Assembly: GCA_963585895.1 (NCBI GenBank)
Contig: OY757947.1
Location: 38,167,450-38,231,449 of the forward strand
Reading direction: 5' to 3'
DNA: 64,000 nt
Source: Sepioteuthis lessoniana
Taxonomy: Eukaryota > Mollusca > Cephalopoda > Myopsida > Loliginidae
Both the position numbers and the translations under genes were made by a program. Below the pieces are notes generated by a model. The model ran no database searches and was not told the origin of the DNA. It saw only the letters and a list, made by a program, of their open reading frames with translations. Every line of letters starts with the position of its first letter. Positions within the stretch are counted from its first letter, which is position 1. This document shows positions 54,501-63,481 of the stretch, piece by piece.

Positions 54501-57500
54501 TAGGTACAAATCCACCACTCGTTGGTATAATCCAAACTTCTTCGGTAAATGTAAATTTCCATTCTGAATCTTTTATTCATCTTCATAGGTACAAATCCAC
54601 CGCGCGTTGGTTTAATCCAAACCTCTTGGGGAAATGTAAATTTCCATTCTGAATCTTTTATTCATCTTCGTAGGTACAAATCCACCGCGCGTTGGTATAA
54701 TCCAAACTTCTTCGGTAAATGTAAATTTCCATTCTGCATCTTTTATTCATCTTCGTAGGTACAAATCCACCGCGCGTTGGTATAATCCAAACTTCTCCGG
54801 TAAATGTAAATTTCCATTCTGCATCTTTATTCATCTTCATAGGTACAAATCCACCGCGCGTTGGTATAATCCAAACTTCTTCGGTAAATGTAAATTTCCA
54901 TTCTGCATCTTTTATTCATCTTCATAGGTACAATTCTATCGCGCGTTAGTATAATCCAAACTTCTTCGGTAAATGTAAATTTCCATTCTGCATCTTTTAT
55001 TCATCTTCGTAGGTACAAATCCACCGCGCGTTTGTATAATCCAAACATCTTCGGTAAATGTAAATTTCCATTCTGCATCTTTTATTCATCTTCGTAGGTA
55101 CAAATCCACCGCGCATTGGTATAATCCAAACTTCTTCGGTAAATGTAAATTTCCATTCTGCATCTTTTATTCATCTTCATAGGTATAAATCCACCGCGCG
55201 TTGGTATAATCCAAACCTCTTGGGGAAATGTAAGTTTCCCTCGTGCATCTTTTATTCATCTTCGTAGGTACAAATCCACCGCACGTTGGTATAATCCAAA
55301 CTTCTCCGGTAAATGTAAATTTCCATTCTGCATCATTTATTCATCTTCGTAGGTACAAATCCACTGCGCGTTGGTATAATCCAAACTTCTTCGGTAAATG
55401 GGAATTTCCATTCTGCATCTTTTATTCATCTTTGTAGGTACAAATCCACCGCGCGTTAGTATAATCCAAACTTCTTCGGTAAATGTAAATTTCCATTCTG
55501 CATCTTTTATTCATCTTCATAGGTACAAATCCACCGCGCGTTGGTATAATCCAAACTACTTCGGTAAATGTAAATTTCCATTCTGCATCTTTTATTCATC
55601 TTCATAGGTACAAATCCACCGCTCGTTGGTATAATCCAAACTACTTCGGTAACAGTAAATTTCCATTCTGCATCTTTTATTCATCTTCATAGGTACAAAT
55701 CCACCGCGCGTTGCTATAATCCAAACTTCTTCGGTAAATGTAAATTTCCATTGTGCATCTTTTATTCATCTTCATAGGTACAAATCCACCGCGCATTAGT
55801 ATAATCCAAACATCTTCGGTAAATGGAAATTTCCATTCTGCATCTTTTATTCATCTTCGTAGGTACAAATCCACCGCGCGTTGGTATAATCCAAACCTCT
55901 TGGGGAGATGTAAGTTTCCCTCGGGCATCTTTTATTCATCTTCATAGGTACAAATCCACCGCGCGTTGGTATAATCCAAACTTCTTCGGTAAATGTAAAT
56001 TTTCATTCTGCATCTTTTATTCATCTTCATAGGTACAAATCCACCGCTCGTTGGTATAATCCAAACTTCTTCGGTAAATGTAAATTTCCATTCTTCTTCT
56101 TTTTTCATCTTCATAGGTACAAATCCACCGCACGTTGGTATAATCCAAACGACTTCGGTAAATGGAAATTTCCATTCTGCATCTTTTATTCATCTTCATA
56201 GGTACAAATCCACCGCGCGTTGGTATAATCCAAACTTCTTCGGTAAATGTAAATTTCCATTCTGCATCTTTTATTCATCTTCATAGGTACAAATCCACCG
56301 CGCGTTGGTATAATCCAAACCTCTTGGGGAAATGTAAGTTTCCCTCGTGCATCTTTTATTCATTTTCATAGGTACAAATCCACCGCGCGTTGGTAAAATC
56401 CAAACTTCTCCGGTAAATGTAAATTTCCATTCTGCATCTTTTATTCATCTTCATAGGTACAAATCCACCGCGCGTTGGTATAATCCAAACTTCTTCGGTA
56501 AATGTAAGATTCCCTCATGCATCTTTTATTCATCTTCATAGGTACAAATCCACCGCGCGTTGGTATAATCCAAACTTCTTCGGTAAATGTAAATTTCCAT
56601 TCTGCATCTTTTATTCATCTTCATAGGTAGAAATCCACCGCGCGTTGGTATAAACCAAACCTCTTGGGGAAATGTAAGTTTCCCTCATGCATCTTTTATT
56701 CATCTTCATAGGTACAAATCCACCGCGCGTTGGTATAATCCAAACTTCTTCGGTAAATGTAAATTTCCATTCTGCATCTTTTATTCATCTTTTTAGGTAC
56801 AAATCCACCGCGCGTTGGTATAATCCAAACTTCTTCGGTAAATGTAAATTTCCATTCTGCATCTTTTATTCATCGTCATAGGTACAAATCCACCGTGCGT
56901 TGGTATAATCCAAACTTCTTCGGTAAATGTAAATTTCCATTCTGCATCTTTTATTTATCTTCATACGTACAAATCCTCAGCGCATTGGTATAATCCAAAC
57001 TTCTTCGGTAAATGTAAATTTCCATTCTGCATCTTTTATTCATCTTCATATGTAGAAATCCACCGCGCGTTGGTATAATCCAAACCTCTTGGGGAAATGT
57101 AAGTTTCCGCACATGCATCTTTTATTCATCTTCATAGGTACAAATCCACCACGCGTTGGTATAATCCAAACTTCTTCGGTAAATGTAAGTTTCCCTCATG
57201 CATCTTTTATTCCCCCTTCATAGGTACAAATCCACCGCTCGTTGGTATAATCCAAACTTCTTCGGTAAATGTAAATTTCCATTCTGCATCTTTTATTCAT
57301 CTTCATAGGTAGAAATCCACCGCGCGTTGGTATAATCCAAACTTCTTCGGTAAATGTAAATTTCCATTCTGCATCTTTTATTCATCTTCATAGGTACAAA
57401 TCCACCGCGCGTTGGTATAATCCAAACCTCTTGGGGAAATGTAAGTTTCCCTCATGCATCTTTTATTCATCTTCATAGGTACAAATCTACCGTGCGTTGG

Positions 57501-58300
57501 TATAATCAAAACTTCTTCGGTAAATGTAAATTTTCATTCTGCATCTTTTATTCATCTTCATAGGTACAAATCCACCGCTCGTTGGTATAATCCAAACTTC
57601 TTCGGTAAATGTAAATTTCCATTCTGCATCTCTTATTCATCTTCATAGGTACAAATCCACCGCGCGTTGGTATAATCCAAACTTCTTCGGTAAATGTAAA
57701 TTTCCATTCTGCATCTCTTATTCATCTTCATAGGTGCAAATCCACCGCGCGTTTTTATAATCGTAACTTCTTCGGTAAATGTAAATTTCCATTCTGCATC
57801 TTTTATTCATCTTCATAGGTACAAATCCACCGCGCGCTTGTATAATCCAAACTTCTTCGGTAAATTTAAATTTCCATTCATCTTCTTTTATTCATCTTCA
57901 TAAGTACAAATCCACCGCGCGTTGGTATAATCAAAACTTCTTCGGTAAATGTAAATATCCATTCTGCATCTTTTATTCATCTTCATAGGTACAAATCCAC
58001 CACGCGTTGGTATAATCCAAACTTCTTTGCGAAATGTAAATTTCCATTCTGCATCTTTTATTCATCTTCATAGGTACAAATCCACCGCGCGTTGGTATAA
58101 TCCAAACTTCTTCGGTAAATGTAAATTTCCATTCTGCATCTATTATTCATCTTCATAGGTACAAATCTACCGTGCGTTGGTATAATGCAAACTTCTTCTG
58201 TAAATTTAAATTTCCATTCTGCATCTTTTATTCATTTTCATCGGTACAAATCCACCGCGCGTTGGTATAATCCAAACTTCTTAGGAAAATGTAAGTTACC
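54501..58300 (+). repeat. Block VII, A/B monomers with few long duplications
   Basis: Monomers are still mostly 85 bp and clearly A or B, but I find no kilobase-scale copy with constant offset comparable to those upstream. Private variants rise: CAAACTACTTCGG (55,555 and 55,640), ACGACTTCGG (56,150), TTATTCCCCCTTCATAGG (57,208), and TTCATCTTCTTTTATTC with CATAAGTAC (57,878-57,905). This is the start of the less homogenised right shoulder of the array. Confidence 0.8.
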
Positions 58301-61300
58301 CTAGTGCATCTTTTATTCCCCCTTCATAGGTACACATCCACCGCAGTTTGGTATAATACAAACTTCTTCGGTAAATGTAAATTTCCATTCTGCATCTTTT
58401 ATTCATCTTCCTAGGTACGAATCCACCGCGCGTTGATATATTCCAAACTTCTTCGGTAAATGTAAATTTCCATTCTGCAACCTTTATTCATCTTCATTGG
58501 TACAAATCCACCGCGCGTTGGTATAATCCAAACCTCTTGGGTAAATGTAAATTTCTTTTCTGGAACCTCTATTCATCTTCATAGGTACAAATCCACCGCG
58601 CGTTGGTATAATCCAAACTTCTTTGGTAAATATAAATTTCCATGGTGCATCTTTCAGTCATCTTCATAGGTACAAATCCACCGCTTGTTGGGATAATCCA
58701 AACATCTTCGGTAAATGTAAATTTCCATTCTGCATCTGTTATTCATCTTCTGAGGTACAAATTCAACGCGCGTTGGTATAATCCAAACATCTTAGGTAAA
58801 TATAAATTTCCCTTGTTCATCTTTTTTTCATCTTCATTGGTACAAATCCACCGCGCGTTGGTATAATACAAACTTCTTCGGTAAATCTAAATTTCCATTG
58901 TGCATCTTTTATTCCTCTTCATAGGTACGAATCCTCCGCGAATTGGTATAATCCAAACTTTTTGGGGAAATGTAAGTTTCCCTCGTGCATCTTTTATTCC
59001 TCTTCATAGGTACAAATCCACCGCGCGTTGGTATAATCCAAACTTCTTTAGTAAATGTAAATTTCCATTCTGCTTCTTTTCTCCATTTTCATGGGTAAAA
59101 TCCACCGCGTGTTGGTATTATCCAAACTTCTTCGGTAAATGTAAATTTCCATTCTGCATCTATAATTCATCTTCCTAGGTACAAATCCACCGCACGTTGG
59201 TATAATCCAAACTTCTTCGGTAAATGTAAATTTCCATTCTGCATCTTTTATTCATCTTCATAGGTACAAATCGACTGCATGCTTGTATAATCAAAACTTC
59301 TTCGGTAAATGTGAATTTCAATTTTGCATCTTTTATTCATCTTCATAGGTACAAATCCACCGAGCGTTGGTATAATCAAAACTTCTTTGGTAAATGTAAA
59401 TTTCCATTCTGCATCTTTTATTCATCTTCATAAGTAAAAATCCACCGCACGTTGGTATGATCAAAACTTCTTCGGTAAATGTAAATTTCCATTCTGCATC
59501 TTTTCTTCATTTTCATCGGTACAAATCCACCGCGCGTTGGTATAATCCAAACTTCTTGGGGAAATGTAAGTTTCCCTCATGCATCTTTTCTTCATCTTCA
59601 TAGGTACAAATCCACGGCGCGTTGGTATAATCCAAACTTCTTCGGGAAATGTAAATTTCCATTCTGCATCTTTTATTCATCTTCATAGGTACAAATCCAC
59701 CGCATGTTGGTATAATCAAAACTTATTCGGTAAATGTAAATTTCCATTCTGCATCTTTTATTCATCTTCATAGGTACAAATCCACCGCGCGTTGGTATAA
59801 TCCAAACTTCTTCGGTAAATGTAAATTTCCATTCTGCATCTTTTATTCATCTTCATAGGTACAAATCCACCGCGCGTTGGTATAATCCAAACTTCTTCGG
59901 TAAATGTAAATTTCCATTCTGCATCTTTTATTCATCTTCATAGGTACAAATCCCCCGCGCGTTGGTATAATCAAAACTTCTTCGGTAAATTTAAATTTCC
60001 ATTCATCTTCTTTTATTCATCTTCATAGGTACAAATCCACCGCGCGTTGGTATAATCAAAACTTTTTCGGGAAATGTAAATTTCCATTCTGCATCTTTTA
60101 TTCATCTTCATAGGTTCAAATCCTCCGCGCGTTGGTATAATCCAAACTTTTTGGGGAAATGTAAGTTTCCCTCGTGCATCTTTTATTCATCTTCATAGGT
60201 ACAAATCCTTCGCACGTTGGTGTAATCCAAACTTCTTCGGGAAATGTAAATTTCAGTTCTGCATCTTTTATTCATCTTCATAGGTACAAATCCACCGCGC
60301 GTTGGTATAATCCAAACTTCTTCGGGAAATGTAAATTTCCATTCTGCATCTTTTATTCATCTTCCTAGGTACAAATCCACCGCGCGTTGGTATAATCCAA
60401 ACTTCTTCGGTAAATTTAAATTTCCATTCTGCATCTTTTATTCATCTTCATAGGTACAAATCGAACGCACATTTGTTTAATAAAAACTTCTTCGGTAAAT
60501 GTAAATTTCAATTCTGCATCTTTTATTCATCTTTATAGGTACAAATCCACCGTGCGTTGGTATAATCAAAACTTCTTCGGTAAATGTAAATTTCCATTCT
60601 TCATCTTTTATTCATCTTCAAAGGTAAATATCCACCGAGCGTTGGTATAATGCAAACCTCTTCGTTAAATATAAATTTCCATTGTGCATCTTTTATTCAT
60701 CTTCATAGGTACAAATCCACCGCGCGTTTGTATAATCCAAACTTCTTCGGTAAATTTAAATTTCCATTCATCTTCTTTTATTCATCTTCATAAGTACAAA
60801 TCCACCGCGCGTTGGTATAATCAAAACTTCTTCGGTAAATGTAAATTTCCATTCTGCATCTTTTCTTCATTTTCATAGGTATAAATCCACCGCGCGTTGG
60901 TATAATCCAAACTTCTTGGGGAAATGTAAGTTTCCCTCGTGCATCTTTTATTCATCTTCATAGGTACAAATCCACTGCATGTTGGTATAATACAAACTTC
61001 TTCGGTAAATGTAAATTACCATTCTGCATTTTTTATTAATCTTCATAGGTACAAATTCACCACGCGTTGGTATAATCCAAACTTCTTCGCTAAATGTAAA
61101 TTTCCGTTCTGCATCTTTTATTCATCTTCATAGGTACAAATCCACCGTGCGTTGGTATAATCCACACTTCTTCGATAAATGTAAATTTCCATTCTGCATC
61201 CTTTATTCATAGGTACAAATCCACCACGCGTTTGTATAATCCAAACTTCTTCGGTAAATGTAAATTTCCTTTCTGCATCTTTTATTCATCTTCATAGGGA

Positions 61301-61711
61301 TAAATCCAACGTTGGTGTAATCCAAACTTCTTTGGGAAATGTAAATATGTATTGTCCATCTTTACTTCAGCTTCTTAGGTACAAATCCACTTCACGATGG
61401 TATAATCCAAACTTCTTGGGGAAATGTAGATTACCATTGTGCATCTTTTATTCATCTTCATAGGTACAAATCAACCGCGCGTTGATATAATCCAAACTTC
61501 TTCGGGAAATGTAAATTTCCATTGTGTATCTTTTCTTCATAGGCACAAATCCACTGTGCGTTGGTATAATCCAAACTTTTTCGGGAAATGTACATTTCCA
61601 TTGTGCATCTTTACTTCAGCTTCCTAGGTACAAATCCCCCCCGCGTTGGTATAATCCAAACTTCTTCGGTAAATGTAAATTTCTATTCTGCATCTTTTAT
61701 TCATCTTCCTA
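58301..61711 (+). repeat. Block VIII, diverged monomers with an older 2,890 bp period
   Basis: Units are recognisable but carry several changes each and more small indels. Examples are CTTTATTCATAGG with a 6 bp loss near 61,206, CCAACGTTGGTG with the CGCG core shortened near 61,308, and a 5 bp loss near 61,535. A pair of linked rare units (CGCGC, then TTGTATAATCC, AAATTTAAATTTCC, TTCATCTTCTTTTATTC and CATAAGTAC) at about 57,831 recurs at about 60,721. That offset of 2,890 is exactly 34 x 85 and shows a decayed older higher-order repeat. An intermediate type with TTCGGGAAATG is frequent here. Confidence 0.8.
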
Positions 61712-62155
61712 GGTACAAATCCACCGCGAGTTTGTATAATCAAAAATTCTCATGGAAATCAAAATTTCTAATCCGGATATTTTCATCATTTTTAGAGGTA
61801 CAAATCCACCGTGCGTTGGTGTAAACCAAACTTCTTTTGGATATTAAAATTTCTTTTCCGCATGTCTTTATTATCTTCAGAGTTACAAATCCACCACGTT
61901 TTTTTACAATCCAAACTTCTTCGGAAAATAAAATTTCCATTCGTCCTTTAGTCATCGACTAAAACATTGTGCATGTTTTCTTCATCTTCAGATCTACAAA
62001 TCCATTGTGAGTTGGTATACCCCAAACTTTTTTTTAAATTTTCATTCCGTATGTTTTCATCATCTTTAGAGGTATAAATCCACTGCGTGTTTGTTTAATC
62101 CAAACTTCTTCGGGTAATGAAAATTTCCATTCCGGATGTTTTCATCATCTTCAGA
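61712..62155 (+). repeat. Block IX, strongly diverged transitional monomers
   Basis: About five units start near 61,712, 61,797, 61,882, 61,992 and 62,071. The GGTACAAATCCACC and TAATCCAAACTT parts are kept, but the second half shifts toward AAAATTTC, CCGGATGTTTTCATCATC and TTTAGAGG. CATAGG at the monomer junction becomes AGAGG. These features are intermediate between A monomers on the left and subfamily C on the right. One unit is lengthened by a small insertion. Confidence 0.78.
61942..61968 (+). other. 27 bp insertion with a perfect hairpin inside a monomer
   Basis: Between TTTCCATT and GTGCATG, which are adjacent in ordinary monomers, lie 27 extra bases. They contain TTTAGTC (61,947-61,953), ATC and GACTAAA (61,957-61,963), a perfect 7 bp inverted repeat with a 3-base loop. 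CATT occurs on both sides (61,938-61,941 and 61,965-61,968) as a possible 4 bp target duplication. It is too short to be a transposon. It could be a filler insertion at a repaired break or a scar of an excised element. Confidence 0.6.
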
Positions 62156-62821
62156 GGTACAAATCCACTGTGCATTGGTATAATCCAAACTCTTTCTCCA
62201 AAATATACCTTCCATTCTTGATGCGTTCTTCATCTTCAGATGTATGAATCCACTGCACACTGTATTATCTAAACTCTTTTTCCGAATGTACTTTATATTC
62301 TGGATTTCTCCTTCCTCTTCCGTGGTACAAATCCACTTCGTGTTGTTGTAATCCAAACTCTTCCAAAATATTGTTTACCTTTTGGATGTCTTCTTCACCT
62401 TCGGTGGTACAAATCCACTGTTCCTTGGTGTAATCCAACCTCCTTCTCCAAAATATAGTTTACATTCTGGATGTCTTCTTCATCTTAAGAGGTAGAAACC
62501 CACCGCACGTTATTTTATCCAAACGCCATCTCTAAATCTAGTTTACATTCTGGATGTCTTCTTTAACTTTAGAGGTACAAATCCACTCTGCGTTGGTGTA
62601 ATCCAAATTCCTTCTCCTTAGTTTCTCTTCTTGATGTCTTCTACATCTTCAGAGGTACCAAATCACCGTGTGTTGGAACAATCCAAACTCCTTCTCCAAT
62701 GCATAGTTTCCATTCTTTATGTCTTCTTCATCTTCACAGGTACAAATCCACCGTCCGTTGGTATTTTCCAAACTCTTTTCCAAATCTAGTTTATATTCTT
62801 GATGTCTTCTTCATCTTCAGA
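62156..62821 (+). repeat. Block X, edge subfamily C (eight monomers)
   Basis: Units start at about 62,156, 62,241, 62,324, 62,406, 62,491, 62,574, 62,654 and 62,739, with lengths 85, 83, 82, 85, 83, 80, 85 and 83 bp. They keep GGTACAAATCCACTG and GTAATCCAAAC. The rest is distinct: CTCCTTCTCCAAAATATAGT, then TTACATTCTGGATGTCTTCT and TCATCTTCAGA. The units differ strongly from one another, unlike the core. The last forward unit ends at CATCTTCAGAGG. Confidence 0.85.
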
Positions 62822-62837
62822 GGATTATACCAACGTG
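62822..62837 (-). repeat. 16 bp inverted monomer fragment at the array edge
   Basis: GGATTATACCAACGTG is the exact reverse complement of monomer positions in CACGTTGGTATAATCC, the CpA variant of the core. It begins within one or two bases of the end of the last forward monomer. It is the only inverted satellite piece I see in the window. The shared GG could have served as microhomology at the junction. Sequence after 62,837 no longer resembles the satellite continuously. Confidence 0.72.
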
Positions 62838-63105
62838 AAGACTTTAATTCTGTTGAAAATTCATTAACTATGTTTCTGAAACGAATATTTACTTCATGCT
62901 TGAAATTACTGTTGAAATATATAAATGCATTGGATATGACTGTATAGATTGAGAGCCAGTAATTGTCTTCATGATTCCTTTATTAGACTTTCTATCTTTT
63001 TCTCTTTAATGTTGAATCATTTTTCTTGCTATTTTCTCTATTTAATGAATTTTTCCTTACTCACTAATCTAATGCCAGATACCTCTTGGTAGAATAAAAT
63101 TTCAC

Positions 63106-63128
63106 TTACAAATCCAATCTGCGTTTTC
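63106..63128 (+). repeat. Possible relict satellite fragment in the flank
   Basis: TTACAAATCCAATCTGCGTT closely resembles the start of a subfamily C monomer (TACAAATCCACTCTGCGTT at about 62,576). It is followed by CCTTCTTTT, which recalls the CCTTCTCC of subfamily C. It lies about 285 bp beyond the array end. The match is short, so chance similarity is not excluded. Confidence 0.45.
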
Positions 63129-63164
63129 CTTCTTTTTATACTAATAAACATTAATAACTGTTTT

Positions 63165-63206
63165 CGGTTGGGGCTGTAGAATGCCCCGACTGTGTCTGTT
63201 CACAGA
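63165..63206. other. Adjacent hairpins in the flank
   Basis: CGGTTGGGGC (63,165-63,174) can pair with GCCCCGACTG (63,183-63,192) across an 8-base loop. As RNA this gives a 10 bp stem including two G-U pairs. Overlapping its 3' arm, CTGTG (63,190-63,194) pairs with CACAG (63,201-63,205). Together with GATAGG/CCTATC downstream this makes about 180 bp unusually structured and less AT-rich than its surroundings. It may be part of a short interspersed element or a miniature transposon. I see no clear tRNA-like promoter boxes and no termini. Confidence 0.5.
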
Positions 63207-63326
63207 GATAAGACCTCACAAACTCATATCCTATATATGATAGAAAACAATCTCATTTCAAGGAATGCTGAGTCGCTTTCATTCCGATTACTCCCAGGTC
63301 AGCCCTCTCCTTAAGTGGCAGCACCT

Positions 63327-63340
63327 GATAGGGTCCTATC
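63327..63340. other. Short perfect inverted repeat
   Basis: GATAGG (63,327-63,332) and CCTATC (63,335-63,340) are separated by GT. The arms are perfectly complementary. No run of T follows that would suggest a bacterial-type terminator, and the context is eukaryotic. Listed as structure only. Confidence 0.6.
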
Positions 63341-63357
63341 TATGGGTTAAATAGAAC

Positions 63358-63407
63358 AAAACAGTTTTTTTTATGCAACACAAGATTATTTGAAACGGAA
63401 CTGTTTT
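63358..63407. repeat. 9 bp inverted repeat with 32 bp spacer
   Basis: AAAACAGTT (63,358-63,366) is the exact reverse complement of AACTGTTTT (63,399-63,407). It sits just after the hairpin-rich stretch. It could mark an end of a small palindromic element or be chance in AT-rich sequence. Confidence 0.4.
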
Positions 63408-63460
63408 TGACATTGATATAACATACTTATGCTGAACTGAAATGTTTGAAATAGAACTTT

Positions 63461-63481
63461 GTGTGTATATATATATATATA
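63461..63481. repeat. GT/AT microsatellite
   Basis: Three GT units are followed directly by an alternating AT run ending at about 63,481. It is a simple dinucleotide repeat of the kind common in eukaryotic intergenic DNA. Confidence 0.9.

Larger units (their letters stand above)
1..62821 (+). repeat. 85 bp tandem satellite array (about 740 monomers, truncated at the window's left end)
   Basis: The same 85 bp unit recurs head to tail from the first base to about 62,821 without unrelated insertions larger than about 27 bp. Landmarks within each unit are GGTACAAATCCACC (1-14), CGCGCG (14-19), TTGGTATAATCCAAAC (20-35), a variable middle (36-62) and CTTTTATTCATCTTCATA (68-85). All monomers point the same way. 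The consensus has 31 G+C bases of 85. Most units are 85 bp. A recurrent 84 bp class has CTTTATTC instead of CTTTTATTC, so higher-order periods fall a few bases short of exact multiples of 85. An array this long and regular is typical of eukaryotic satellite DNA. I do not recognise the family or the species. Centromeric function is possible but nothing in the sequence proves it. Confidence 0.98.

Noticed and set aside
12839..56199. Minus-strand open frames of 60-88 codons with lysine- and arginine-rich translations
   Set aside because: They appear mainly where CATAGG becomes CGTAGG or where 84 bp monomers shift the frame. They are the reverse reading of the same satellite, with no independent support.
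1..61711. TTGGTATAAT in each monomer as a bacterial -10 or eukaryotic TATA promoter
   Set aside because: It is present hundreds of times as part of the monomer with no associated -35, gene or start region. The context is eukaryotic satellite.
1..61711. CENP-B box
   Set aside because: TTCGGTAAATG matches the first part of the loose pattern TTCGnnnnA, but the required CGGG is replaced by AAA-rich sequence. Only half of the motif is met.
1..61712. Hundreds of plus-strand open frames of 60-98 codons with near-identical translations (for example 16-210, 13,508-13,702)
   Set aside because: They repeat every 85 bp in rotating frames and overlap each other in different phases. Many start with GTG, and all end at the same monomer-junction stop. 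Substitutions show no codon pattern. They are products of the repeat, not genes.
1..62821. CRISPR array
   Set aside because: There are no unique spacers. The whole 85 bp period is repeated, so no repeat-spacer alternation exists.
1..62821. Telomeric repeat or rDNA spacer
   Set aside because: The 85 bp complex monomer lacks telomeric hexamer runs and no rRNA sequence adjoins it. A subtelomeric location cannot be judged from the window.
62699..62947. 82-codon plus-strand open frame across the array end
   Set aside because: Its first part reads through a subfamily C monomer and the rest is AT-rich flank. No recognisable domain.
63165..63345. tRNA gene or tRNA-derived SINE head
   Set aside because: The hairpins do not form a cloverleaf and I cannot find a convincing GGTTCGAnnCC-type B box, so I left it as an unassigned structured segment.
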